Positions 41,494-50,751 of a stretch of 64,000 bases of DNA are shown here, one piece after another. Made by a program: the position numbers and the translations under genes. How positions within the stretch are numbered: the stretch's first letter is position 1; the number at the start of each line of letters is the position of its first letter. The notes beneath the pieces were generated by a model. That model did not search any database, was not told where the DNA came from, and saw only the letters and a program-made list of their open reading frames with translations. Origin of the DNA: an uncultured Acetatifactor sp. (GTDB lineage: Bacteria; Bacillota; Clostridia; Lachnospirales; Lachnospiraceae); NCBI GenBank assembly GCA_910586485.1, contig CAJUIA010000006.1, positions 1-64,000 on the forward strand, in the 5' to 3' direction.

Positions 41494-42513
41494 ATGAGAC
41501 CGATCAGGGTTTTGGTTGTAGATGATTCCATGATGATGCGTAATATGATCGTGCAGGGGCTGAATTCCGATCCCAACATTGAGGTGGTGGCACAGGCGCA
41601 GGACGCATATGAAGCCAGGGATGCCATCATCAAATATAAACCGGATGTGATGACGCTGGACGTGGAGATGCCAAGGATGAGCGGCATCGAATTTTTGCGT
41701 AAACTTATGCCACAGTATCCGCTTCCCGTTGTTATGCTTAGCGCCTTGAATGATAAGGTGTTTGATGCTCTTGACGCGGGTGCGGTGGATTTTGTGAAAA
41801 AGCCGGACAGCATGAATAAGGCGCAGCTCAATGATTTCCTGACGCAGGAGCTGGCCGCAAAGGTCAAAATTGCTTCCACTGCAAAGGTCGGGAGACTGAA
41901 ACGTGTGGAAAACGTAGCGGTGACAGGCAGCATTGTAGGCGGTAAGGACCGGGTGGTTGCCATTGGCGCCTCCACCGGAGGCACGGAAGCCATTTTTGAG
42001 GTGGTAAAGCGTTTCAAAAGAGATATTCCCGGAGTGGTGATTGTACAGCATATGCCTCCCGGATTTACCAAGATGTATGCGGATCGTCTCAACAATCAAT
42101 GTGAGGTGGCGGTGAAAGAAGCCGCCACGGGAGACAGAGTTCTGCCCGGGCAGGTACTGATTGCCCCCGGTGACAGGCATATGCGTCTTGTGAGGGTGAA
42201 CGGAGAATATCAGGTAGAGTGCAAGGGCACGGACAGGGTAAACGGTCATTGCCCTTCTGTGGAGGTATTGTTTGAATCCGTGGCGAAGGTGGCCGGAAAA
42301 AATGCGGTGGGCGTGATTTTAACGGGCATGGGTGGAGATGGCGGCAAGGGGCTGCTTTCCATGCGGAACGCGGGAGCACGTACTGTCGGTCAGGATGAGG
42401 CCAGCTGTGTTGTGTACGGAATGCCCAAGGTTGCATTTGATTTGGGCGCGGTACAGATTCAGAAGCCGGTCACGGAGATTGCAGGTGAGGTCTACCGCCT
42501 GTTGAGCAAATAG
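41494..42513 (+). CDS. cheB: Chemotaxis receptor methylesterase/deamidase CheB
   Basis: 339 residues. Receiver domain (1-120) with VVDDSMMMRN, acceptor Asp in TLDVEMP and Lys in VKKPD, then a linker and the methylesterase domain (about 150-339). The catalytic triad is visible: Ser in IGASTGGTEA, His in VQHMPPGFT and Asp in GMGGDGG. Start MRPIR has AGGAGG at the end of cheR. It removes methyl groups added by CheR; phosphorylation comes from CheA. Confidence 0.95.
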   Translation: MRPIRVLVVDDSMMMRNMIVQGLNSDPNIEVVAQAQDAYEARDAIIKYKPDVMTLDVEMPRMSGIEFLRKLMPQYPLPVVMLSALNDKVFDALDAGAVDFVKKPDSMNKAQLNDFLTQELAAKVKIASTAKVGRLKRVENVAVTGSIVGGKDRVVAIGASTGGTEAIFEVVKRFKRDIPGVVIVQHMPPGFTKMYADRLNNQCEVAVKEAATGDRVLPGQVLIAPGDRHMRLVRVNGEYQVECKGTDRVNGHCPSVEVLFESVAKVAGKNAVGVILTGMGGDGGKGLLSMRNAGARTVGQDEASCVVYGMPKVAFDLGAVQIQKPVTEIAGEVYRLLSK

Positions 42514-42542
42514 ATATAATAGGAAGAAAGGAGAGAGAGAAG

Positions 42543-42935
42543 ATGAAGATTTTATTGGCAGAAGATGATTTCGCCAGCCGTAAGTTTATGGATAAACAGC
42601 TGTCACAGTATGGGGAGTGTGATGTGATGGTGGATGGGGAAGAGGCAGTGGATGCTTTTATGATGGCGCTGGATGACGGTGAGCCCTATGATCTGGCCTG
42701 CCTGGATGTGATGATGCCGGTTATGGACGGGTATCAGGTTTTAAAAGCAATCCGGGACATTGAGACCCAGAAGGGCATACCAAAGAGCGAGCGGGTCAAG
42801 GTGATCATGACTACGGCGCTGAATGACGAGCGCAATGTAAAGATGGCGTTTGAACTCGGCTGTGAGGCTTATGCGGGGAAACCGATTGACATGGAAAAAT
42901 TTGAAAAGGTATTGAAAAAGCTGGAGCTGATTTAA
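42543..42935 (+). CDS. cheY: CheY-like single-domain response regulator
   Basis: 130 residues, one receiver domain: acidic pair in LAEDDFAS, phospho-acceptor Asp in CLDVMMP near 59, the switch Thr/Ala-region IMTTALND and Lys in AGKPID. No output domain. Between cheB and cheA it is the natural diffusible CheA target, although with no flagellar gene in sight its downstream partner could be other than the motor switch. AGGAGAGAGAG precedes the ATG. Confidence 0.9.
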   Translation: MKILLAEDDFASRKFMDKQLSQYGECDVMVDGEEAVDAFMMALDDGEPYDLACLDVMMPVMDGYQVLKAIRDIETQKGIPKSERVKVIMTTALNDERNVKMAFELGCEAYAGKPIDMEKFEKVLKKLELI

Positions 42936-42967
42936 ACGTCAGAGAAATCCTTTAGAATGGAGGAAGT

Positions 42968-45100
42968 ATGGCAGAAGAATTTAACACAGACAGCATGCTT
43001 TCCATGTTTTTGTATGAGAGTTATCAAGGGCTGGAAAAGCTGGAAGGCATTGTTTTGGAAAAACAGGATGCAGATTGCTTTGACGATTCCGACATTAATG
43101 AGATTTTCCGTATTATGCACACCATCAAGGGCTCGTCCGCTGTTTTGATGTATGAAAACATTAAGACGGCATCCCATAAGCTGGAGGATGTATTCTATTA
43201 TCTGCGGGAATCTCATCCGGAAGATGTGCCTCACATGGAGCTGGTGGAAAAGGTTCTGGCCGTATCGGATTTTATCACAGGTGAGCTGGATAAGATTAAG
43301 GCCGGAAGCGAACCGGACGGTGATGAGAAGAAGCTGGTAGAGGACCTGGATCAGTTTTTGGCCGAGCTGAAGGGTGAGATTAAAAAACAGGGAATCCGAC
43401 TGCCCAAGGCCAATAAGCAGGAAGAACCCACGCAGTTTTACATCACGCCGGTAGCGGAAGATGACAGTCATTTTTACCGGATCGTCATTCATTACAGAAG
43501 CGATACTCAGATGAGCAATATCCGTGCTTACAGCGCAACTTATGCGCTGAAGGAAGTGGCGGAGGATCTGCTTTATACGCCGGAGGATATTTTGTCCAAT
43601 GAGGCAAGCGGCGACAGCATCCTGGCGGAGGGCTTTCACATGCTGCTGCAGACGAAAGCGTCCAAGGATGAGGTTATGGAGCTGATTGACAGCTCCGAGG
43701 CGGAAACCATTGATTTCGATGAAATTAATAAGACAGAGTACGGCAAGGCACTGACAGAGTTTGGCCGGGAGGCACCGCCGATCGTGATCAATCTGGATGA
43801 TGATAAGGGCGGGGCAAAGGACGATAAGAAACAGCAGGCGCCGATTGCTCCCGGTGACTATGTAGTCAAGTCCAAGGAAACCGGAAAGGGTAAGACTCTG
43901 GCAAAGAATCAGCCCAAGCAGCAGGCCGTGATCAGCGTAAACGTGGAGAAGATGGATGCGCTCATGGATATGATCGGCGAGCTGGTAATTGCGGAAGCCA
44001 CGGTGCTGCAGAATCCCGATTTGAAGGTGCCGGGCCTGGATCTTACCAATTTCCAGAAGGCGGCGGCACAGCTGGCCAAGAACACCACGGAGCTGCAGGA
44101 CGTGATCATGTCCATGCGTATGATGCCTTTAACCAACGTATTTCAGAAGATGCGGCGTATTGTCTTTGACACTTCCAGAAAGCTGGGCAAGGACATTGAT
44201 TTTGAAGTCATCGGTGAAAATACGGAGGTGGATAAAAACATCATTGAACATATTTCCGACCCGCTGATGCACCTGGTCAGAAATTCCGTAGATCATGGTA
44301 TTGAGGACAATGCGGACCTTCGTCTTGCCAACGGAAAAAAGGCAAAGGGCAAGATTACCCTGGAGGCCAAAAACGAAGGCGGAAAGGTATATATCAGCGT
44401 AAAGGACGACGGCAAGGGACTGAACAAGGAAAAGCTTTATAATAAAGCACTGGAGAACGGTCTGATCGGCGATAAGCTTATGAGCGATTTCACTGAGAAG
44501 GAGATATTTAAGTTTATCACACTGCCAGGTTTTTCCACTAAGGAAGTGGTCACGGAGTATTCCGGGCGTGGCGTGGGGATGGATGTGGTGGTAAAAAATA
44601 TCCAGTCCATTGGCGGTCGCCTTGAGATTGACAGTGTGGAAGGTCAGGGATCGGAAATGACGCTGGTCATTCCCTTGACACTGGCGATTATCAGCGGTAT
44701 TGTAATACAGGTAGGCGAAGCGCCCTTTGTGATCGAGATGGCTTCCATCAAGGAATTTATCAGTGTGAGCGAGGACGCGCTTATACAAGAACCCAGTGGA
44801 GAAGAGTATCTTGTTCTGCGGGGCGATTGTTTCCCCTTCATCCGTTTGTGTGAAAAATACGACCTGCCGGGGGCAAAGACAAAGCTGGAAGACGGCATTG
44901 TAGTTGTTGTGGAGCATGAAGGCAAGCAGATCTGTGTCCTGATCGACAAGATCCTTCAGGAACAGGAGATCGTAGTAAAACCGATTCCTTCTTATGTTAA
45001 GAAAGTGAAGGGACTTTCAGGCTGTACACAGCTGGGAGACGGAAGCATAGCTTTGATCCTGGACGTTGGAGGGTTGATGATAGAGGAGGAAAGGAGATAG
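42968..45100 (+). CDS. cheA: Chemotaxis histidine kinase CheA
   Basis: 710 residues, cytoplasmic. P1 Hpt domain with His 51 in MHTIKGSSAV. A P2-like region (about 150-270) may dock CheY. The P3 dimerisation domain begins near INVEKMDALMDMIGELVIAEA. P4 ATPase has HLVRNSVDHGIE (N box), DDGKGL and GRGVGMDVV. P5 CheW-like domain occupies the C-terminal 130 residues. A GGAGG lies close to the ATG. Length and order are typical; it phosphorylates CheY, CheB and possibly the REC-HD proteins nearby. Confidence 0.95.
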   Translation: MAEEFNTDSMLSMFLYESYQGLEKLEGIVLEKQDADCFDDSDINEIFRIMHTIKGSSAVLMYENIKTASHKLEDVFYYLRESHPEDVPHMELVEKVLAVSDFITGELDKIKAGSEPDGDEKKLVEDLDQFLAELKGEIKKQGIRLPKANKQEEPTQFYITPVAEDDSHFYRIVIHYRSDTQMSNIRAYSATYALKEVAEDLLYTPEDILSNEASGDSILAEGFHMLLQTKASKDEVMELIDSSEAETIDFDEINKTEYGKALTEFGREAPPIVINLDDDKGGAKDDKKQQAPIAPGDYVVKSKETGKGKTLAKNQPKQQAVISVNVEKMDALMDMIGELVIAEATVLQNPDLKVPGLDLTNFQKAAAQLAKNTTELQDVIMSMRMMPLTNVFQKMRRIVFDTSRKLGKDIDFEVIGENTEVDKNIIEHISDPLMHLVRNSVDHGIEDNADLRLANGKKAKGKITLEAKNEGGKVYISVKDDGKGLNKEKLYNKALENGLIGDKLMSDFTEKEIFKFITLPGFSTKEVVTEYSGRGVGMDVVVKNIQSIGGRLEIDSVEGQGSEMTLVIPLTLAIISGIVIQVGEAPFVIEMASIKEFISVSEDALIQEPSGEEYLVLRGDCFPFIRLCEKYDLPGAKTKLEDGIVVVVEHEGKQICVLIDKILQEQEIVVKPIPSYVKKVKGLSGCTQLGDGSIALILDVGGLMIEEERR

Positions 45101-45103
45101 CAC

Positions 45104-45622
45104 ATGGCGGATGAATTAAAAGAAGAACTGCTGGAAGAAGATGCCTCAAAGGGAAAGTTCATGACCTTCCAGACAGGGAGGGAGTATTTCGGTATAAGCA
45201 TCAGTTATGTAAGTGAAATCATCCAGATGCAGCCGATCACAGCAATACCCGAAGCTGAAGATTACATTAAGGGCTTAATAAATCTTCGTGGTAAGATTAT
45301 TCCTGTGATTGACGTTCGTGTGAGGTTTAAGATGGAACCTGCGGAATACACGGACAGGACATGTATTATCGTGATTGATGTGAAATCCACGGTGATAGGA
45401 TTGATCGTGGAAAAGATAGCGGAGGTGGATGACATCATGGATGAGGATGTAGTGCCGCCGCCGACTTTGGGAGGACACAGAGACAACGAGAAAAACAAAT
45501 ATGTCTATGGGTTGGCAAGAACAGGAGATACAATGAAGCTGCTCTTGGATCCGGAGAAGCTGATCAAGCAAGAAGACTTGGATATTCTTGAAGATATTCA
45601 GGAAGATGAACAACAAGCATAA
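45104..45622 (+). CDS. cheW: Chemotaxis coupling protein CheW
   Basis: 172 residues, one CheW/SH3-like double beta barrel: FMTFQTGREYFGISISYVSEII, then YIKGLINLRGKIIPVIDVRVRF, then IGLIVEKIAEV. It links the receptor to CheA. It begins three bases after the cheA stop. The central loop VPPPTLGGHRDNEKNKYVYGLAR is slightly long. Acidic tail. Confidence 0.95.
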   Translation: MADELKEELLEEDASKGKFMTFQTGREYFGISISYVSEIIQMQPITAIPEAEDYIKGLINLRGKIIPVIDVRVRFKMEPAEYTDRTCIIVIDVKSTVIGLIVEKIAEVDDIMDEDVVPPPTLGGHRDNEKNKYVYGLARTGDTMKLLLDPEKLIKQEDLDILEDIQEDEQQA

Positions 45623-45655
45623 AGAAGGATAATGATGAAAGAAGGAGAGTTTACC

Positions 45656-47437
45656 ATGAAGAAGAAATTTTCAATTAATGACATGCCTGTAAAATTAAAG
45701 ATCAGAATGTTTACGGGAGTGATGCTGGCATTTATGGTCATCATCGCAGGGGTAGGCCTGTTCACTGCCACCAACATCAGCAAAGTGCGCGCTAACCGTT
45801 ATCAGAATTATGCCATGAGTCAGTACTATATGGCAAATGCCTTCACTAACTTTGCAAACATTAAGGTATGTACCAGAAATATTCTGTTTTATTACTATGA
45901 TGATGCAACCGGCAGAAAGACGCAGACAGACAAGATTCAGGAATACCATGATGCAATGTTCGAAAACATGGATTTGTTCAAAAATAATCTGAGTAAGCTG
46001 AATCCTGACATCAAGACACAGTATCAGAAGGTGGAGGACGTTGCAAATCAGTGGCTTGTATCTATGGAAAGCGAGATTACCAGGGCTGTGAGCGGAGATC
46101 CTGATGGTGCGGTGGATGAGCTGTTGACAAAAGGTGTGCCTTTGGCAAATACTGCGGAGGCAGAGACCATAACGTTGATCAATATGCTCACCGAGGACTC
46201 CGACGAGAACGATAAAGCGGTAAATGCCCAGATGTATGCGTTGATCGGAGCCATGATTGCAGTGGCTGTTATTGCCGTTATCATCAGCTTTGGATATGCG
46301 GCTGTAGTGACCCGTGCGATCACCCTTCCTATTGAAAGATTGACTGTTGCAGCAAAGAAGCTGGAAGACGGAGATGTAGAGGTTGACTGTAAGAAGATTC
46401 ATGACGACGACTTGGGCGATTTGATGGATGCCTTTGCCAAAATGGCGGATGGTATCAAGGATCAGGTTAGAGTTGCAGATGTGATTGCAAAGGGTGATTA
46501 TACCATCGACGTGAAGCTTCGCAGCGACAGGGACGTTCTTGGAAAGGCTTTGCAGAAGCTGGTACGTGACGAGAACAGAACCCTGAACAATATCAGGGAG
46601 GCAGGCAGCCAGATCACCGTTGGTTCCGAGCAGGTAGCAAATGCCAGCCAGGCTCTGGCACAGGGTTCCACGGAGCAGGCCAGCGCATTGCAGCAGGTAA
46701 CCGCTTCTATGGATGAAGTGACACAGAGGACGAAAGACAATGCTACAGAGGCAAGCCAGGCAAGCAATCTGGTACACAATATCAAGGATATGGCTGCGGA
46801 AGGCAATGAGCAGATGAAGTCCATGATCCAGGCTATGGACAGCATCAATGAGTCTTCGGAGACCATTTCCAAGATCATCAAGACCATTGACGATATTGCT
46901 TTCCAGACCAATATTCTGGCACTGAACGCTGCCGTGGAGGCTGCAAGGGCAGGCGTACATGGCAAGGGCTTTGCAGTGGTGGCAGAGGAAGTCAGAAATC
47001 TGGCAGCAAAGAGTACTTCCGCAGCAGGCGAGACCGCAGAGATGATCGAGGACTCTATCCGCAAGGTGGCTACAGGTACAAAGATTGCAGAAGAGACTGC
47101 AAAGTCTCTGGATGCCATTGTAAAGTCTATTGATGAGATCGTAGTACTGACCAGCAATATTACGGCATCCTCCAATGACCAGGCAACGGCTATTTCCCAG
47201 ATCGACCAGGCTATCTCCCAGGTTTCCACGGTGGTGCAGACCAACGCGGCTACCAGCGAGCAGTGTGCGGCGGCCAGCGAGGAGCTTTCCAACCAGGCTG
47301 TTACCTTGAGAGAGCTGATCAGCCAGTACAAGCTGCTGACAGGCGGCCAGGGCGGATCCTTCGGCGGCAGTTCTTCCAGCTCCTACAATGACAATGAGCA
47401 GATCATTTCCCTGGACGGGGATTTTGGTAAGTATTGA
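45656..47437 (+). CDS. Methyl-accepting chemotaxis protein
   Basis: 593 residues from MKKKF (AAGGAG eight bases upstream; frame open to 45632). Membrane helix 1 is at about 20-42, followed by an extracytoplasmic four-helix-bundle sensor (about 45-190), membrane helix 2 near 195-218, HAMP (about 220-275) and a long signalling coiled coil whose hairpin tip reads FQTNILALNAAVEAARAGVHGKGFAVVAEEVR (key residues around the tip). The flexible C-terminus is Gly/Ser-rich (GSFGGSSSSSY) and lacks the NWETF-like CheR tether. The small bundle sensor suggests sensing through a small ligand; identity unknown. Confidence 0.94.
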   Translation: MKKKFSINDMPVKLKIRMFTGVMLAFMVIIAGVGLFTATNISKVRANRYQNYAMSQYYMANAFTNFANIKVCTRNILFYYYDDATGRKTQTDKIQEYHDAMFENMDLFKNNLSKLNPDIKTQYQKVEDVANQWLVSMESEITRAVSGDPDGAVDELLTKGVPLANTAEAETITLINMLTEDSDENDKAVNAQMYALIGAMIAVAVIAVIISFGYAAVVTRAITLPIERLTVAAKKLEDGDVEVDCKKIHDDDLGDLMDAFAKMADGIKDQVRVADVIAKGDYTIDVKLRSDRDVLGKALQKLVRDENRTLNNIREAGSQITVGSEQVANASQALAQGSTEQASALQQVTASMDEVTQRTKDNATEASQASNLVHNIKDMAAEGNEQMKSMIQAMDSINESSETISKIIKTIDDIAFQTNILALNAAVEAARAGVHGKGFAVVAEEVRNLAAKSTSAAGETAEMIEDSIRKVATGTKIAEETAKSLDAIVKSIDEIVVLTSNITASSNDQATAISQIDQAISQVSTVVQTNAATSEQCAAASEELSNQAVTLRELISQYKLLTGGQGGSFGGSSSSSYNDNEQIISLDGDFGKY

Positions 47438-47453
47438 TAAATGGTTATTACAG

Positions 47454-47482
47454 AGGGAAGCCTGGCAGCAGGCTTCCCTTTT
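47454..47482 (+). terminator. Rho-independent terminator of the che operon
   Basis: GGGAAGCCTG (47455-47464) pairs with CAGGCTTCCC (47469-47478) around a GCAG loop, followed by TTTT. Confidence 0.9.
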
Positions 47483-47576
47483 AAGTGGTGCTCGGTATGG
47501 GCAGTGGAAACCGTGAGGGCTGTCTATATCAGGGGAACTGGCAAGTCAATCAGAGAACAGACAAGGATGTAACAAA

Positions 47577-48845
47577 ATGGATAAAGCATTGCAGGATGAA
47601 TTCATAAGCATTATCAGGGAAGAGCTGGTTCCGGCCATGGGATGCACGGAGCCTATTGCCTTGGCCTATGCTTCCGCCAGGGGAAGAGAAGTGCTTGGCT
47701 GTGAGCCGGAGCAGATCATTGCGAGGTGTTCCGGAAATATGATAAAGAATGTGCGCTGCGTCACCATTCCCAATTCCGGCGGGCTGACAGGCATCGAAGC
47801 GGCGTGTATTCTGGGGGCGCTGGCGGGTAATGCCGCTGCCGGCATGGAGGTGCTGGAGAAGGCGGGGGAAGAGGATAGAGCCAAAGCAGGGGTGCTTTTG
47901 CAAAAGGGGTGCTGCAGGGTGGAGTTTCTGGATTCCGAGATTCCTCTTCACTTTATTATTGAGCTGTATGCTTCCGGGCATTCGGCAAAGGTGGAGGTCA
48001 GGCACACGCATACCAATATTGTGTCCATGATCCGGGACGGTCAGGCAGTCTTTGAGAAAACGGGAGAAGCGGCAGGCAGAGGGTATTCCACTGACCGCTC
48101 CGGGCTCACTCTGGAAGCAATCAAAGCCTTTGCGGATGAGGTGGAGCTTACGCTGATTCGGGATATTTTCGAGCGTCAGATACGTTATAATATGGATATT
48201 GCGTATGAGGGCATTTCCGGAGATTACGGGATCGGCATTGGCCGTGTGATTCGGGAATCCTATGCGGACGGGGTAGTTACCCGCATGAAAGCCTTTGCGG
48301 CGGCTGCGTCTGAGGCCCGCATGGGGGGCTGTGATATGCCGGTAATCATTAATTCCGGCAGCGGCAATCAGGGCATTGCATCCTCGGTTCCGGTGATTGT
48401 GTATGCCAGGGAAAGGAATATTCCTACAGAGAAGCTTTACCGCGCGCTGGCTTTTTCCGGTTTGCTGACAATCTATCAAAAGGAATTTATCGGGAAGCTG
48501 TCTGCATTTTGCGGGGCCGTTTCCGCGTCCTGTGCATCGGCAGCAGCCATCACCTATATGGCAGGAGGAACGATTGCACAGATCAAGGCCACCATTGACA
48601 ATACGTTGGCCAATATTCCGGGAATTATCTGCGACGGCGCCAAGATTTCCTGTGCAGCCAAGATTGCTTCCAGCCTGGACGCTTCCATGATGGCCCATTA
48701 TATGGCCATGCAGAATAAGGAATACGAGGCCTATACCGGAATCCTGAAGGAAGACGCGGGAGAGACCATCAGCTGCGTAGGATACATCGGCAAAGTCGGC
48801 ATGCACCAGACTGACAGGGAAATTATTAAAATGATGCTGGAGTAG
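47577..48845 (+). CDS. L-cysteine desulfidase / serine dehydratase-alpha family protein (UPF0597, CyuA-like)
   Basis: 422 residues. The N-terminus VPAMGCTEPIALAYASA is the family signature; further conserved blocks are IPNSGGLTGIEAA, INSGSGNQGIASSVPV and DGAKISCAAKIASS, with cysteines suited to a 4Fe-4S cluster (MGCTEP, GGCDMP, CDGAKISC). Members such as CyuA degrade L-cysteine to pyruvate, ammonia and sulfide in the cytoplasm under anaerobic conditions. AAGGA lies nine bases upstream. No cysteine transporter is next to it. Confidence 0.88.
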   Translation: MDKALQDEFISIIREELVPAMGCTEPIALAYASARGREVLGCEPEQIIARCSGNMIKNVRCVTIPNSGGLTGIEAACILGALAGNAAAGMEVLEKAGEEDRAKAGVLLQKGCCRVEFLDSEIPLHFIIELYASGHSAKVEVRHTHTNIVSMIRDGQAVFEKTGEAAGRGYSTDRSGLTLEAIKAFADEVELTLIRDIFERQIRYNMDIAYEGISGDYGIGIGRVIRESYADGVVTRMKAFAAAASEARMGGCDMPVIINSGSGNQGIASSVPVIVYARERNIPTEKLYRALAFSGLLTIYQKEFIGKLSAFCGAVSASCASAAAITYMAGGTIAQIKATIDNTLANIPGIICDGAKISCAAKIASSLDASMMAHYMAMQNKEYEAYTGILKEDAGETISCVGYIGKVGMHQTDREIIKMMLE

Positions 48846-48894
48846 TGTGAAGGGAATGAAGATTTTCTAAGTCTGCTATGCAGACTTTTCACAC
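48845..48894 (+). repeat. Nested stem-loop after the CyuA-like gene
   Basis: GTGTGAA (48845-48851) pairs with TTCACAC (48888-48894); an inner perfect 8-bp stem AAGTCTGC/GCAGACTT (48869-48876/48880-48887) has a TAT loop. Strikingly like the 14579 element; no T tract. Confidence 0.75.
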
Positions 48895-48962
48895 CCCAGA
48901 ATATGTCTTCCGGCTGTCTCATATATTTTTATGAGGAAAAGGGAAACCGGGAGTCGGATGTG

Positions 48963-49676
48963 ATGATGAAAAAAATCGGTACAGCAATCTTGCTTTTTGA
49001 TTTGATAGCGGGATTGCTGTTTTTAGGCTTGCGGGAAAGCCGGGAAAATTCCGCAGCGGAGGCGGCGGGGAAGGGGATAGTGGGCGTTTCTGATGAGAGC
49101 AGTGATGCCGCACAGGCGGAGGTACGTAAAATAGCAATTACGTTTGATGATGGTCCCCACCCCTCCTACACGGAGCAGCTTCTGGACGGGCTGAAGGAGA
49201 GAGGGATACACGCCACCTTTTTTGTTACCGGGGAGCATGCGGCACTGCATCCGGATATTATAAAGCGGATGCAGGAGGAGGGGCATTTAATCGGCAACCA
49301 CACCTACAGCCACATCCAGCTGACCAAGGGCAACCGGGAGAAGTTTAAGGAAGAGTTGATTGCCACCAACGAAGTATTGAAGGAGATCACGGGGGAAGAG
49401 ACGGAATTTGTACGTCCGCCTTACGGTAGCTGGGACAAGAGCTTTGAAAAGGAGCTGAATATGTTCCCGGTGCTTTGGAATGTGGATCCGCTGGACTGGT
49501 GTTCGGGCAATGTGTCCTGTATTGTGGATAGGATTGTCAGCAAGGCGGGGGAGAACGATATTATTTTGATGCACGACTATTATGATACTTCTGTGACGGC
49601 GGCGCTAAAAGCCATTGACAAGCTGGTGGAGGAAGGGTATACCTTTGTGACGGTGGAGGAGATATTGTTTGATTGA
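48963..49676 (+). CDS. Membrane-anchored polysaccharide deacetylase (NodB domain)
   Basis: About 237 residues from MMKKIG. One N-terminal membrane helix/signal anchor (about 5-22), a short linker, then a NodB-type deacetylase. Motif 1 is TFDDGPHP (catalytic and metal Asp), motif 2 is NHTYSH (metal His), motif 3 is RPPYGSWD, and LDWCSGN and ILMHDYYDT complete the site. It probably removes N-acetyl groups from peptidoglycan or another cell-surface glycan outside the membrane. A GTG one codon earlier is possible. GGGAG lies upstream. Confidence 0.9.
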   Translation: MMKKIGTAILLFDLIAGLLFLGLRESRENSAAEAAGKGIVGVSDESSDAAQAEVRKIAITFDDGPHPSYTEQLLDGLKERGIHATFFVTGEHAALHPDIIKRMQEEGHLIGNHTYSHIQLTKGNREKFKEELIATNEVLKEITGEETEFVRPPYGSWDKSFEKELNMFPVLWNVDPLDWCSGNVSCIVDRIVSKAGENDIILMHDYYDTSVTAALKAIDKLVEEGYTFVTVEEILFD

Positions 49677-49842
49677 TTGACGGGGATGGAAAGGGTATGA
49701 TACAATGCAGTCAAGCGCTATCAAAAGCGCGAGGGAAGGACTGTAGGAATCTGCTCTTGCTATTGATGCTGCTCCTGGCGGAGGCGGATATGCGGAGAAA
49801 GATTTCTTTATCTGGTAGGATATAAATGCAAGGAGACGAAGG

Positions 49843-50745
49843 ATGGCTGGATATTTATTTGTACATTTTATCGGAGAGGGAGAGGATGAAGAACAGGTCT
49901 ACTTTTCCCTGAGCCGTGACGGACTGCATTGGCAGGATTTGAACCGGGGTGAGCCGGTCCTGTATTCCCGGACGGGAACCTGCGGGGTGCGGGACCCCTT
50001 TCCGGTGAGACATCCGGAGACCGGGAAAATCTATCTGATTGCCACGGACCTGCGGATTGGGGCAGGGACGAGCTGGAAAGCGGCAGGAGAAGAGGGCAGC
50101 AGGGATCTGATTGTATGGGAAACAGAGGACCTGGTGCATTGGAGCAGGGAAAGGAGCTGTCCAGTGGGGCTTCCGGGGGCAGGATGCGTATGGGCCCCGG
50201 AGGCTGTGTTTGACAGGGACAGGAAGGAGTTCCTGGTGTTTTTTGCCTCCAGAACAAAAGCAGACGGGGAGGAAGAAGGAAAATTTCGAATTTACGCGTC
50301 TTACACCAGGGATTTTCGGGACTTCTCGGAGACCTTTCTCTATATGGAAAAGGAAAACCATGTGATAGACACCACCATATTAGAAAGCGGAGGACATTAC
50401 TACCGCATATCTAAGGATGAGACTACATCAAGGCTGATTCTGGAGGTTTCGGATTCGCTGCGGGGTGAATTTGTGCAGATTCCGTCTCCTGCGCTGCAGA
50501 CATTGGAGGGCGTGGAAGGACCGGAGGGCTATCTGCTTCCGGATGGAAAGTGGTGCCTGATCGCAGATCAGTTCTGGGCCGGGAAAGGCTATCTGCCCAT
50601 GGTGGCGGATAACCTTGCATCAGGGGACTTCAGTATACTTTCGCCGGAGCAGTACAATATGGGCAGGACGAAGAAACGCCATGGCGGAATCCTGCAGATT
50701 ACAGATGAAGAATATGAGCGTATGTTGGATTGGTATGAAAGTTAG
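49843..50745 (+). CDS. GH43-type five-bladed beta-propeller glycosidase, first of an in-frame pair
   Basis: 300 residues, cytoplasmic. The pattern YLFVHFIGEGEDEEQVYFSLSRDG (opening blade), GVRDPFPVRHP, CVWAPEAVFDRD and VEGPEGYLLPDG fits GH43 alpha-L-arabinofuranosidase/beta-xylosidase-like enzymes. AAGGAG sits 8 bases before ATG. It ends with a single TAG at 50743-50745, and the reading frame then continues open into a second GH43 domain without a new ribosome site. The gene therefore may be half of a larger two-domain protein. Confidence 0.82.
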   Translation: MAGYLFVHFIGEGEDEEQVYFSLSRDGLHWQDLNRGEPVLYSRTGTCGVRDPFPVRHPETGKIYLIATDLRIGAGTSWKAAGEEGSRDLIVWETEDLVHWSRERSCPVGLPGAGCVWAPEAVFDRDRKEFLVFFASRTKADGEEEGKFRIYASYTRDFRDFSETFLYMEKENHVIDTTILESGGHYYRISKDETTSRLILEVSDSLRGEFVQIPSPALQTLEGVEGPEGYLLPDGKWCLIADQFWAGKGYLPMVADNLASGDFSILSPEQYNMGRTKKRHGGILQITDEEYERMLDWYES

Positions 50746-50751
50746 AACCCT

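Noticed and set aside
50743..50745. TAG decoded as pyrrolysine or other recoding signal
   Set aside because: No pyl genes or recoding element are visible; a nonsense mutation or separate initiation is simpler.
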